Positions 41,501 to 49,839 of a stretch of 64,000 bases of DNA are shown here, piece by piece. The stretch is from Epilithonimonas lactis (lineage in GTDB: Bacteria > Bacteroidota > Bacteroidia > Flavobacteriales > Weeksellaceae). The notes below the pieces were generated by a model. It was not told the DNA's origin. It saw only the letters and a list, made by a program, of their open reading frames with translations, and did not search any database. Location of the stretch: NCBI RefSeq assembly GCF_900110605.1, contig NZ_FOFI01000003.1:248001-312000 (forward strand), written 5' to 3'. Positions within the stretch are counted from its first letter, which is position 1, and each line of letters begins with the position of its first letter. Made by a program: the position numbers and the translations under genes.

Positions 41501-44469
41501 AATATGAGACTTTGATTCCAAAAGATGAAACTGTGTCGAGAGTTAATTTACAATTTCAGTTGGTTGCATTTAATGATGTGAAAACGGAGAATGTGGATTT
41601 GAAAATTGCTGATAGTAAAGATGATTTGAAAATTGAAACGGTGACTTTCCGCGACAAACTTCAGCCGGGACAAAAAGAAAAATGGACGGTGAAAGTTTCT
41701 GGCGCTGGGAATGAAAAAATCAATGCGGAAGTTTTGGCTAGTATGTATGACAAATCGCTTGACCAATTTGCTTCTAATAGTTGGAACTGGCAGGGATTTT
41801 ATTCTCAGTTTTTTCAGAGTTCTTATGATTTGAGAAATGGTTTAAATCAAGAAAGTTTCGACAAAAATTTTAAGTATTTAAAAAATTATAATATTGATAA
41901 TCCTCAATTTAATTGGTTTGATGGTGATATTGAATTAGAAGGCGTTGTCATCAGCGCAATGAAACTTGAAAGACAGGCAAAATCATTAGGTTATGCTTCT
42001 TCACCAGCTCCTATGGCAACAAAAGAAATGATGTCGGACAAGGTTGAAGTAATACAAAATGTAATTCCAGAACCTAAAAAAGCTCCTAAAATTGACCCTA
42101 ATTCAACGGATAAAAATGATTTAAACAAAATCCCAGTTCGTCAAAACCTCAACGAAACAGCATTTTTCTATCCGAATCTTTTGACGGATAAAGATGGAAA
42201 TGTGAGTTTTGAATTCACTTCTCCGGAAGCTTTGACACAGTGGAAATTGTTATTTTTGGCTCATACAAAAGATGCGCGTTCTGCGACTTTGGAAAAATCC
42301 GTGGTGACGCAGAAAGAGTTTTCTATTACGCCAAATTATCCGAGATTTTTGCGTGAAGGTGATGAACTGAATCTTCAATCTAAACTATCGAGTTTGGTGA
42401 ATCAAAAACTCAGTGGTGTTGCACAATTGCAGATTTTGGATGCGTTTACAAATGAAGATATTTCTGAGAAATTCGGGATTAATCAATTGACTGCGGTTTC
42501 TGGCTATAATAAAGAACAAACTTTTTCATTGTCGGAAAACGGAAATTCTGTCGTGAACTGGAAAGTGAAAGTTCCGAATGATGTTTCATCAATTATTATT
42601 AAAATCGTTGCCAAAGCTGAAAACTTCTCTGACGGCGAACAAAAAGCAATCGCAGTTTTGCCGAACAGAATGTTGGTGACGGATGCGCTTCCGATTTTTG
42701 TGAAAGAAGGACAGACGAAAACTTTCACTTTGGAAAATCTGAAAAACTCGAATTCCAAAACTTTGACCAATGTTTCCAATACTTTGGAATTGACGACAAA
42801 TCCGATTTGGGAAATTATGTTTGCGCTTCCAAGTTTGAAAAATGATATGAACAATTCTGCGGATGTCATCTTCAACAAATGGTTTGCGGATGTTTTGGCT
42901 TCGGAAATTTTCAAAGCCAATCTGAAACTGAAAACTGTTTTTGATGAATACCAATCGAAAGGTTTATTGACTTCGAATTTGGAGAAAAATCAAGAGTTAA
43001 AACAATTGTTGCTGGAAGAAACGCCGTGGGTTTTGGAATCGAAAAATGAGACAGAACAAATGGAAAAATTGGCGAGATTGTTTGATGCGAATACGATGCG
43101 AAATTCCATTCAAAACGATTGGAGTGAATTGCAGAAATTGCAAAATCCTGATGGCGGTTTTTCTTGGTATCAAGGCTATCCGAGTTCGTATTACAATTCA
43201 CTTTACATCTTGAAAAATCTTGCAAGAATCAATGATTGGCTGAAAGAAAATGTCGCGGATTATCAAAGTTCTGAGCAGAAAGAAATGGTTGCAAAACTGG
43301 TTTCTTATGTTGATAATGAAGTGAATAAATATTGGAAAACAGACAAAGACAATGTTTGGAACAATTTCGTGATTGATTATCTCGACACCCGAAATTATTG
43401 GGAAAAAGAATATCCTTTGAAAAATAAAGGCGCGACATTGAAATCTTTGGTCACAACCAAAGCAAAAACTGCAAAAATTACCGATTTCACTTTCTTCGGA
43501 TTGTATCGTTCGGCTTTGTTATTTAATAATTATGGATTGAAAGACGTTTCGAAAAAATTAATGACTTATCTGAAAGAAACTTCGACGGACACGGAAACTC
43601 AAGGTGTTTATTGGAAACAAAACCTTAACGATTGGGGTTGGTATTCTTCCAAAACAGTGAATCACGCAGGAGCTTTGGAAGCGTTTAACAAATTGACGCC
43701 GACGGATGAAACCTTCATTGAAGAAATGAAAATCTGGCTCGTAACTCAAAAAGAAGTGAATTCCTGGGGAAGTTCGCGCGGAACTGCGGAAGTGATTTTC
43801 ACGATTTTGAATTCAGGGAAATCTTGGACTTCAGCGGAATCTGATAAAGCGGAAATTACATGGGGCGGAAAAGCTTTGAAGCCTCAAACACAAGCGACAG
43901 GTTATGTGAAACAAGCGATTACTTCTGATAATTTGGATAAAAATCTGGCAACGGTTTCCATTAAAAAAGACAGTCCGGGAATTGTGCAAGGTGGTTTGTT
44001 CTGGCAATATTATGAGGATTTGGATAAGATAAAATCTTCGGAAAGCTATATTTCCATTACGAAAGAATTGTACAAAAAAATGAAAACTGAAAACGGTGAA
44101 CAATTAATTAAAATCAATGAAAATTCGCCATTGAAAGTGGGTGATAAAGTGACGGTGAGAATGATTCTGAACACGGACAGAAATATGGAATTCATTCACT
44201 TGAAAGATATGAGAGCGGCCGGTTTTGAACCTTTGGATGTGATTTCTGGATACGAATGGAAAAACAATCTGGGCTATTATCAATCGACAAAAGATGCTTC
44301 CACGAACTTCTACATCGAATATATGCCGAAAGGAAAATATGTTTTCGAGTATGATTATGTAGCGAATGCAACCGGGAAATTCAGCAATGGAATTACCACT
44401 TTGCAGAATTATTACGCACCACAGATGAATGCTCATACTCAGGGAACTAAAGTGATTATTTCGGAATAA
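38563..44469 (+). CDS. bacterial alpha-2-macroglobulin-like protein without thioester motif
   Basis: 1968 residues, the longest gene here. Signal peptide 1-21 (SVSVFLLMLFFINVSAQ). MG2/MG3-type domains follow (long matched block SAQIFLDRKIYRPGQIVYF at about 540), then a bait-like central region, an A2M core (NETAFFYPNLLTDKDGNVSFEF, about 1195) and a helical TED-like domain (about 1400-1750, with the GGFSWYQGYPSSYY block). The thioester motif CxEQ expected near 1420 is absent; that segment reads ALPSLKNDMNNS. Such proteins may trap proteases in the envelope. An insertion at about 1122-1150 resembles a TonB plug start (see findings). Monocistronic with a hairpin terminator. Confidence 0.9.
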   Translation: MKIIKSVSVFLLMLFFINVSAQNYYDSQWKKVEENNKKGTYKSNLPIILDIQNQAMKDNNAIQIIKSLKAEFSILKQTHDDTQNDESSKFFSKLQSTETKLKGDEKQLFHLLTLEFINDYYDNNSWRINQKTNIDNQNLSQIETWSKLDFKNFLTKNYSDLEKENSVLKKIQTQKYKEIFDATENLDYFPTLSDWSNFNYIEFLRNQNLFTPNELKINSKKINDIYDSEILANSGNSKLYFQHQKINYNCQLNNCKDKFAQLEKLVGDESSKGDYKVLIIDEMIELLQQKEDNKTALVWVNKAKELYPKSKFINNILNKENAIKNPQLNLFYEKETQPNKPIHIVAEGRNVKQFSLNIYEVKDDSQGFLNHVFDSYKTPFSKVKKSLVRKDEFSLPASSDFKSHKTSLELKALPAGIYLAEYVVENSVQGNYYFIVSDSKIIFSKKDDNNPKANILKLVNNENGKAFINENLDVTEYVRGKAVTKYTVKTDKSGNFQFPNSANQEYYRNFLVKNGNNFSMINVYGYDYGNRNKSENQESAQIFLDRKIYRPGQIVYFKVIATGINGETQKMKTLEKVKLNITLNDTNGEELQTLKLTTNEFGSVNGSFTLPKNKLNGNFNIEVDDDNNSAYNISGYADFQVEEYKRPKFEVTFEPIKDEYKYGQTIELKGKAMMFSGVALSNSTVNYEIKKQNIRWRYFWWYPRGNDNENSILGTVKTNEKGEFTIKVELKKDETLEGIQIDNYAINASVTDINGETQSADTNVKVASVSHYISADNVDNIFSDEAVKLTVSTKNYNDLVLAKSYNAKLEKLEEPKQIFRSQFENTIQDLPKLSKEEFVQKFPHDRFDKLDDVKNWKVEKVVINRIENQESGSKNANPESRILNLGSLNAGTYKLQLYNIEGKDTIKTEQFFKVWDKKSLGQNQKPFLEVIKQKQDFKRGEKAKVFVYSAVPDALVNVFVQNGKGETVTETHSFKNGILEYETLIPKDETVSRVNLQFQLVAFNDVKTENVDLKIADSKDDLKIETVTFRDKLQPGQKEKWTVKVSGAGNEKINAEVLASMYDKSLDQFASNSWNWQGFYSQFFQSSYDLRNGLNQESFDKNFKYLKNYNIDNPQFNWFDGDIELEGVVISAMKLERQAKSLGYASSPAPMATKEMMSDKVEVIQNVIPEPKKAPKIDPNSTDKNDLNKIPVRQNLNETAFFYPNLLTDKDGNVSFEFTSPEALTQWKLLFLAHTKDARSATLEKSVVTQKEFSITPNYPRFLREGDELNLQSKLSSLVNQKLSGVAQLQILDAFTNEDISEKFGINQLTAVSGYNKEQTFSLSENGNSVVNWKVKVPNDVSSIIIKIVAKAENFSDGEQKAIAVLPNRMLVTDALPIFVKEGQTKTFTLENLKNSNSKTLTNVSNTLELTTNPIWEIMFALPSLKNDMNNSADVIFNKWFADVLASEIFKANLKLKTVFDEYQSKGLLTSNLEKNQELKQLLLEETPWVLESKNETEQMEKLARLFDANTMRNSIQNDWSELQKLQNPDGGFSWYQGYPSSYYNSLYILKNLARINDWLKENVADYQSSEQKEMVAKLVSYVDNEVNKYWKTDKDNVWNNFVIDYLDTRNYWEKEYPLKNKGATLKSLVTTKAKTAKITDFTFFGLYRSALLFNNYGLKDVSKKLMTYLKETSTDTETQGVYWKQNLNDWGWYSSKTVNHAGALEAFNKLTPTDETFIEEMKIWLVTQKEVNSWGSSRGTAEVIFTILNSGKSWTSAESDKAEITWGGKALKPQTQATGYVKQAITSDNLDKNLATVSIKKDSPGIVQGGLFWQYYEDLDKIKSSESYISITKELYKKMKTENGEQLIKINENSPLKVGDKVTVRMILNTDRNMEFIHLKDMRAAGFEPLDVISGYEWKNNLGYYQSTKDASTNFYIEYMPKGKYVFEYDYVANATGKFSNGITTLQNYYAPQMNAHTQGTKVIISE

Positions 44470-44494
44470 ATACAAGCATTAAAATGTTAAAATG

Positions 44495-44526
44495 ACAACC
44501 AAATAGAAATATTTGGTTGTTTTTTT
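44495..44526 (+). terminator. terminator of the alpha-2-macroglobulin gene
   Basis: ACAACCAAAT pairs with ATTTGGTTGT around AGAAAT, then TTTTTT. Confidence 0.85.
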
Positions 44527-44674
44527 ATATTTTTACTCCTTATTAAATAGCTCATAATTTTTAATTAGTTTTAATTAATAAACAAAAAAAATTAAGCTAT
44601 ATAAAAAATTTAGTATCAATTAATAAAATTTTTAAATAATATCTCAAAAAAAATCATCATCTAATTTTATAATA

Positions 44675-46927
44675 ATGGTAAAACAATTATTCACTGTCAC
44701 TGGCATAATGGCTTCTATGATGCTAAGTGCACAAAAAAACTTTTGGAATCCGGTTCAAAACAAATCTTCCTTAGCAACTGCTAAATTGATGGAAAGAACC
44801 ACAACACCAAATGATTACAAGATCTACAGCTTGAACTTGCAAGGCATAAAATCTGAATTGGCGAAAGCTCCAAACAGAGAATCTGGCAATGAGAGTTTTG
44901 TCCTGAAATTCCCAACAGCATCTGGAAAGCTGGTTGATTATGTCGTGAAAGAGGCAGCTGTGATGGCGAAAGAACTATCTGACAAATATCCAGGAATCAA
45001 TTCCTATGTTGGATACCAGAAAGAAAGTCCGGAAAACAGCATCAGATTCAGTATCTCGCCGTACGACGGACTCAATGTGATGTATTTTGACAATACTAAA
45101 ATCAGTTACCTGGATACTTATACAAGTGACCTTAATAATTACATTGTGTATGAAAGAAGCAGCTTGCCTGTAAATCCAGAAAAATTCAACTGTGATTATG
45201 GCAAATATAATTTTGAGAATCCGCCAGTTGAACAGCCGGTTTCTCTAAAAGCGCCTTTCGTACAAGATGGCAAACTGAGAACTTACCGTCTGGCTTTGGC
45301 TGGAAACTTTGAATATTCCAGATACCATTACAACAGAGCTGGTCTTGCAACCGGAACAGTTGAACAGAAAAAAGCTGCTGTATTAGCTGCTATGAACGCA
45401 ACAATGACAAGAGTAAATGGTGTTTATGAAAAAACAGTTTCTCTTACAATGGTTATGGTTCCAAATAATGATCAAATCCTATTCGTCGAAAATACCAATG
45501 ATGGATACACCAACGGTAGTGGTGGTACCATGTTGGGAGAAAATCAAACCGTTTGCGACTCAAAAATCGGAACTGCAAATTACGACATCGGACACGTTTT
45601 CAGTACTGGTGGTGGTGGTGTTGCATATTTGCAATCTCCTTGTAGCTCGATCAAAGCTGGTGGTGTGACAGGATCTTCTGCTCCTATCAATGATGCTTTC
45701 AACATTGACTACGTAGCGCACGAAATGGGACATCAGTTCGGTGGAAACCATACATTCCGTGCCAATACAACAGATGCAGGATCCTGTAGTGGTAATTCCA
45801 ATACAGTTACTGCTGTAGAACCAGGAAGTGGATCAACCATTATGGCCTATGCAGGAATCTGTACTTCAGTATACAATTTACAAAACAACAGTGATCCATA
45901 TTTCCATTCTGTAAGTGTGAATGAAATGTATAACTTCATTACACGTGGTACGGACTGTTCTGTAAAGACTGCAAACAACAACTCTACACCAATTGCTGAC
46001 GCAGGTTTAGATTACACTATTCCTTACGGAACTGCATTTGTTTTGACAGGCGCAGGAAGTGACCCAGATGGTGATGCTGTTACTTACCTATGGGAACAGA
46101 CCAATGCTGCTGCACTATTCTACAATCCACAACCACCAACAGCTACTACGGTTCAAGGAACGGTTTTCAGATCATACAATCCTAAAACGACTCCTGAGAG
46201 ATATTTCCCTCAGATGAGTTCTATCGCAGCAAATAACTTGACGCCAACTTGGGAAGTGATTCCAAGTGTTGCAAGAACATTGAACTTCTCATTGTTAGTT
46301 AATGACAACAAGGCTACAGGAAACCAATCTGCGAGAGATCTAATGGTTGTAACCGTAGCTAATACAGGACCTTTCAAAGTGACCTCTCAGACAGCAGCAG
46401 CTAATTATGTAGGAGGAAGCCCGCTTGCGGTTACTTGGGATGTTGCAGGAACCAATGCAGCACCGATCAATACTCAAAATGTACAGATCTACATCTCTTC
46501 CGACAACGGACTTACGTACCCTACGCTACTTGCAGAAGTACCAAACAACGGATCTGCTTCTGTAACACTTCCGAATGAGGAAAATGGAAATGCGAGAATT
46601 ATGGTAAAAGCGGCCAACAATATTTATTTTGCAGTCAATTCTGCTAGATTTAACATTACTAAAAACCTTGCAGTAAATGAATCTGCTTTCAACAAAGGTT
46701 TTGCATTGTATCCAAATCCAGCAAAAGGAGAAGTTAATATTTCACTTACCAACGCTGCGAAAGGCGCAACTTACCAGATCGTAGATCTTTCTGGAAAATT
46801 GATCTCTAATGGCTCTTTGGAAAATGATAAAACCAAAGTGAATATCTCTACTTTGAAAACTGGAACTTACAGAATTGTAATTTCTAACAACGGAGAAACA
46901 ACCAGTAAAAACCTTATCGTTAAATAA
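44675..46927 (+). CDS. secreted metzincin zinc protease with T9SS sorting domain
   Basis: 750 residues. Signal peptide about 1-19 (FTVTGIMASMMLSAQ). The catalytic domain (about 200-430) has the metzincin zinc motif HEMGHQFGGNH at about 349-359 and a Met-turn GSTIMAYAGIC near 388, with several Cys nearby, as in reprolysin-type (M12B-like) proteases. Ig-like or PKD-like domains follow (450-660) and the C-terminus is a type A T9SS sorting domain (FALYPNPAKGEVNI to TSKNLIVK). It should digest host or environmental proteins outside the cell. Single gene with terminator at 46948-46983. Confidence 0.92.
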   Translation: MVKQLFTVTGIMASMMLSAQKNFWNPVQNKSSLATAKLMERTTTPNDYKIYSLNLQGIKSELAKAPNRESGNESFVLKFPTASGKLVDYVVKEAAVMAKELSDKYPGINSYVGYQKESPENSIRFSISPYDGLNVMYFDNTKISYLDTYTSDLNNYIVYERSSLPVNPEKFNCDYGKYNFENPPVEQPVSLKAPFVQDGKLRTYRLALAGNFEYSRYHYNRAGLATGTVEQKKAAVLAAMNATMTRVNGVYEKTVSLTMVMVPNNDQILFVENTNDGYTNGSGGTMLGENQTVCDSKIGTANYDIGHVFSTGGGGVAYLQSPCSSIKAGGVTGSSAPINDAFNIDYVAHEMGHQFGGNHTFRANTTDAGSCSGNSNTVTAVEPGSGSTIMAYAGICTSVYNLQNNSDPYFHSVSVNEMYNFITRGTDCSVKTANNNSTPIADAGLDYTIPYGTAFVLTGAGSDPDGDAVTYLWEQTNAAALFYNPQPPTATTVQGTVFRSYNPKTTPERYFPQMSSIAANNLTPTWEVIPSVARTLNFSLLVNDNKATGNQSARDLMVVTVANTGPFKVTSQTAAANYVGGSPLAVTWDVAGTNAAPINTQNVQIYISSDNGLTYPTLLAEVPNNGSASVTLPNEENGNARIMVKAANNIYFAVNSARFNITKNLAVNESAFNKGFALYPNPAKGEVNISLTNAAKGATYQIVDLSGKLISNGSLENDKTKVNISTLKTGTYRIVISNNGETTSKNLIVK

Positions 46928-46947
46928 TTTAGTTTAATGATATTCCA

Positions 46948-46983
46948 TAAAAAAGGCCAACGTAATAGTTGGTCTTTTTTTTA
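46948..46983 (+). terminator. terminator of the metzincin gene
   Basis: AAAAGGCCAAC pairs with GTTGGTCTTTT around GTAATA, then a T run. Confidence 0.85.
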
Positions 46984-47244
46984 TATAATTCTAAAATCCT
47001 TATTGCAATACTATTTGCAACGCATGTTTAGAAGTTATCTGTCAACTGGATTCTGATTTTTTATAGCTGTAATGTTTGCAACATAACTTGCATCAACCGT
47101 GGTATTATTTACGTACAAACCTACTCCAACCTCAACAGCCATGTAAGAATTATTGTAATTGGACCAAATTCTACATTTTTTAATATCAATGAATTTCCTT
47201 TCTCTTTTAGTTTAGAATCTTATCTATAACTATCGTATATGAAC
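46984..47244. other. gap with possible minus-strand gene fragment
   Basis: On the minus strand a frame from 47142 to 47035 reads 35 residues (MAVEVGVGLYVNN...KNQNPVDR) and stays open further upstream without a start (DIKKCRIWSNYNNSY). It has protein-like composition but no family match, so it may be the tail of a decayed gene. No other feature seen. Confidence 0.25.
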
Positions 47245-47273
47245 ATAAAAAAAGACCGAATGATCGGCCTTTT
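47245..47273 (-). terminator. terminator of the porin-like gene
   Basis: On the minus strand AAGGCCGA and TCGGTCTT form a stem around TCAT, then TTTTTTT. Confidence 0.8.
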
Positions 47274-47296
47274 GTAATATTTAAGATTTTGTAATA

Positions 47297-47986
47297 TTAG
47301 AATTTGTAAGACAAACCAACTTGGAAAGTATTATTTCTGTTTTTGTTGTCATTGTTCTCCAATGATGTATTACCATTCTCATCATTGTTCTTTTTGTTGA
47401 TATCAGTAAATCCTGCAACATATCTTGCATTGATCCCTAAGTTCGGTGTAAAGTTAAATCCTAAACCTAGAGCTGCTCCCATATTGAAACCACTGAAGTT
47501 GTCTTTCATCTCTCTAGAAGAATAAGATTCGCTAGATGTAGATGTTGATCCACCAATAGTTGTAGATGTGTCAGTGTCACCTTTAGCTTTAGCTCCCACT
47601 AGGAATCCGAATTCTGGACCTGCTTCCAAGTAAAATGCTGGAGTTGCGTGGAATTGGAACATTACCGGTACAGTAATATAATCCAAATTAAGACTTGCAG
47701 AGTTTCTTACTGTAGAACTAGCATTTCCGATTGTGGTTGTGTAAGTATCTACTGTTTTCGCTCCCATTTGGCTATACAAAACCTCTGGCTGGATGCTGAA
47801 CATTTCTGATACTGGTGCATTCATGAAGATACCACCATAGAAACCTGCTTTAGATTTTGAATCTTCATAACCATCATCTGAGATTGAAGAAATATTAAGA
47901 CCTGCTTTTAAACCGAATGTTGGACTTGTTTGAGCGAATGCAAAAGTTCCTGCTACCAAACCTAATCCTAAAAATAACTTTTTCAT
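47297..47986 (-). CDS. porin-family outer-membrane beta-barrel protein
   Basis: 229 residues. Signal peptide 1-19 (KKLFLGLGLVAGTFAFAQ). The mature part is an 8- to 10-strand barrel of the outer-membrane beta-barrel family (PF13568-like): FGLKAGLNISSI, YGGIFMNAPVS, IQPEVLYSQMG, LDYITVPVMFQF, FYLEAGPEFGFLVG, ALGLGFNFTPN and a C-terminal QVGLSYKF that ends in Phe as barrel proteins do. Two low-complexity Ser/Thr and Asn-rich loops look surface exposed. Role unknown; possible surface structural or binding protein. Single gene. Confidence 0.88.
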   Translation of the reverse strand: MKKLFLGLGLVAGTFAFAQTSPTFGLKAGLNISSISDDGYEDSKSKAGFYGGIFMNAPVSEMFSIQPEVLYSQMGAKTVDTYTTTIGNASSTVRNSASLNLDYITVPVMFQFHATPAFYLEAGPEFGFLVGAKAKGDTDTSTTIGGSTSTSSESYSSREMKDNFSGFNMGAALGLGFNFTPNLGINARYVAGFTDINKKNNDENGNTSLENNDNKNRNNTFQVGLSYKF

Positions 47987-48131
47987 AATATCAAATTTTA
48001 ATTTTGTTTTACGGGAAGCATACTTCCAAATACTTTGCCAAAAAATTAAATATTATTGATAGCTACTCATTAAAATTATTCAAACTATTAATTGTCAACA
48101 AATTAAAAAACCTATTCATAGAATAGCATCA

Positions 48132-49178
48132 TTAATTTGTGCCGATATTTTTGTAGAAATCCAGGGTTAAATTGATCTGGTCTGCGTGCAATTTCTGGTC
48201 AAATGCGCAAGTTCCAACACCATTGATCAAAGAAAAGTTGATATCGCCGTCCTGATTCTTCTTGTCGTTGAACATCAGGTTCACAATATCCTCGTTACTA
48301 AATTCGGAAATATCGATGTAAGGAAAAAAACGCTGGATCTTGGTAATGATCGTTGATGAATCATCTACATCTATCAAACCTGCCAAGAAAGCCAAATGCG
48401 TTTCACAGATCATTCCCAGTGCCACAGCTTCTCCGTGCGGGATCAGGTTTCCTTTTTTCAGAAAAAGACTTTCCACAGCGTGACCAATGGTGTGACCAAA
48501 GTTGAGGATCTTTCGAACATTTTCTTCTTTAAAGTCCTTTGTCACCACATCATTCTTGATCTCCATACTTCGGTTAATGAATGGCGCCACGTCGGCAGGT
48601 GTAATTTTAAATAATGAACTCAATTCATTCCAATGGTTTGCATCGGCAATCAAACCGTGCTTCAGCATTTCTGCAAATCCACTTCTGAGTTCTTCAAACT
48701 TCAAAGTTTCAAGGAATTTTGGATAGAAGAAAATCCCTTCGGGCAATGCAAAAGTCCCGATGATGTTTTTTAGAAATTGATGATCGATCCCGGTTTTCCC
48801 ACCAATCGAAGCGTCACACATTGCAAGCAAAGTCGTAGGAACATTGATGAATTTGAAACCTCTTTTATAAGTTGAAGCCACAAAACCGCCCATATCCGTC
48901 ACTACTCCACCGCCAAGATTGATCAATAATGATTTTCTATCCGCTTCCATTTCTGAGAATATTTCCCAAAGCTGAGTTGCGGTTCCAATGTTTTTATTTT
49001 CCTCACCCGCTTCGATCTCGATGATTTCGAATGGCGCGTCCGTTTCCAAGTTGGGCAACAAAATTGGCAAGCAATGGTCGTGTGTATTTTCATCTACCAA
49101 AATGAAGATCTTGCTCGGCGTAAGTTGACCGATATATTCATTAAGACTACTGAAATCTTGATCAAGTTCCTTTATCAT
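48132..49178 (-). CDS. aroB: 3-dehydroquinate synthase
   Basis: 348 residues. NAD-binding and active-site blocks are all present: GGGVVTDMGGFVASTYKRG (about 87-105), VPTTLLAMCDASIGGKTGID with the conserved Asp and Lys (about 112-130), the zinc ligands in KILNFGHTIGHAVE (His-His, about 235) and a Glu in PHGEAVALGM. It makes dehydroquinate from DAHP, step 2 of the shikimate pathway. Single gene on the minus strand, with a toxin-antitoxin pair upstream. Confidence 0.95.
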   Translation of the reverse strand: MIKELDQDFSSLNEYIGQLTPSKIFILVDENTHDHCLPILLPNLETDAPFEIIEIEAGEENKNIGTATQLWEIFSEMEADRKSLLINLGGGVVTDMGGFVASTYKRGFKFINVPTTLLAMCDASIGGKTGIDHQFLKNIIGTFALPEGIFFYPKFLETLKFEELRSGFAEMLKHGLIADANHWNELSSLFKITPADVAPFINRSMEIKNDVVTKDFKEENVRKILNFGHTIGHAVESLFLKKGNLIPHGEAVALGMICETHLAFLAGLIDVDDSSTIITKIQRFFPYIDISEFSNEDIVNLMFNDKKNQDGDINFSLINGVGTCAFDQKLHADQINLTLDFYKNIGTN

Positions 49179-49193
49179 AATAACTTTTCTATT

Positions 49194-49527
49194 TTAAATA
49201 AGTCCAACATTTTTCAGCATCTGAAGAATGACGTTTTTGGGAATATTTTCAAAATCACCTTTATCGAAGATGTGGATCAGATAAATCTCACTGTCTTCTG
49301 ACACAAAAAAATAAATTACTCTTGCACCACCAGATTTGCCTTTATTTTTGCTCTCGATCGCCAGTCTGATTTTGAATAAATTATGACCTAAAGAAATTCC
49401 CGCTTCAAAATCATTTTCGAGAATCTCAATCATCTTAATCAAATCATCCTTGAGTGAAGTAAATTTCTTGTAAAGCTTTTTAAAATTTTTTTTTAAAATC
49501 TGGTGTTAAGACAACATTATATTTCAT
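49194..49527 (-). pseudogene. frameshifted RelE-type toxin
   Basis: From the ATG at 49527 (inside the antitoxin end) the frame reads MKYNVVLTPDFKKKF and then a stop. The frame is broken at a run of 9 A (plus strand T at 49486-49494); with 8 A it continues KNFKKLYKKFTSLKDDLIKMIEILENDFEAG and on through the RelE/HigB-like pattern (HNLFKIRLAIESKNKGKSGGARVIYFF) to the natural end GLI. Without the shift only an 82-residue piece starting at Met-49442 would be made, lacking the first strand and helix. The toxin is inactive, phase variable by slippage, or a sequencing error. Confidence 0.85.
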
Positions 49528-49738
49528 CAAGAAATTCTCTTGCAGATTGCTTTTTCAGCTTGCCTTCTTTTATTTTTCTCACTTGAGAAAGGCTTTTCGT
49601 GATCTCATCCAAATGCAATAAAGTCTCATCTGATTTTTTCATTTCAAATTTTATTTTGAATGATTTCATTACTGATTTTAATGCTTCTACTTGTTCAGCA
49701 TTTTTAGGATGTGCAATAAAAATATTTTCAGGCGACAT
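49517..49738 (-). CDS. antitoxin of the RelE-type pair
   Basis: 73 residues, DUF2683-like antitoxin. It has a short N-terminal strand (IFIAHPKNAEQVEALKSVMKSF) and an amphipathic C-terminal helix (KIKEGKLKKQSAREFLDEI) that would contact the toxin. The toxin start overlaps the last codons by 11 bases, the classic coupled arrangement. It remains intact though its toxin is broken. Confidence 0.75.
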   Translation of the reverse strand: MSPENIFIAHPKNAEQVEALKSVMKSFKIKFEMKKSDETLLHLDEITKSLSQVRKIKEGKLKKQSAREFLDEI

Positions 49739-49784
49739 TTTTGTGATTTTGATTTAAAACAAAAATACAAAATTTTTAAACAAA

Positions 49785-49812
49785 AAAAGAGAAGCAAAAT
49801 TGCTCCTCTTTA
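49785..49812 (-). terminator. terminator of lpdA
   Basis: AAGAG-A-AGCA pairs with TGCT-C-CTCTT (one mismatch); on the minus strand a T run follows. Confidence 0.6.
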
Positions 49813-49839
49813 TATATTTTAATCTTTTGAACTCTAAGA

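Noticed and set aside
47035-47142. 35-residue minus-strand frame after the metzincin gene
   Set aside because: No family match and no promoter or start context; kept only as a low-confidence fragment in the gap description.
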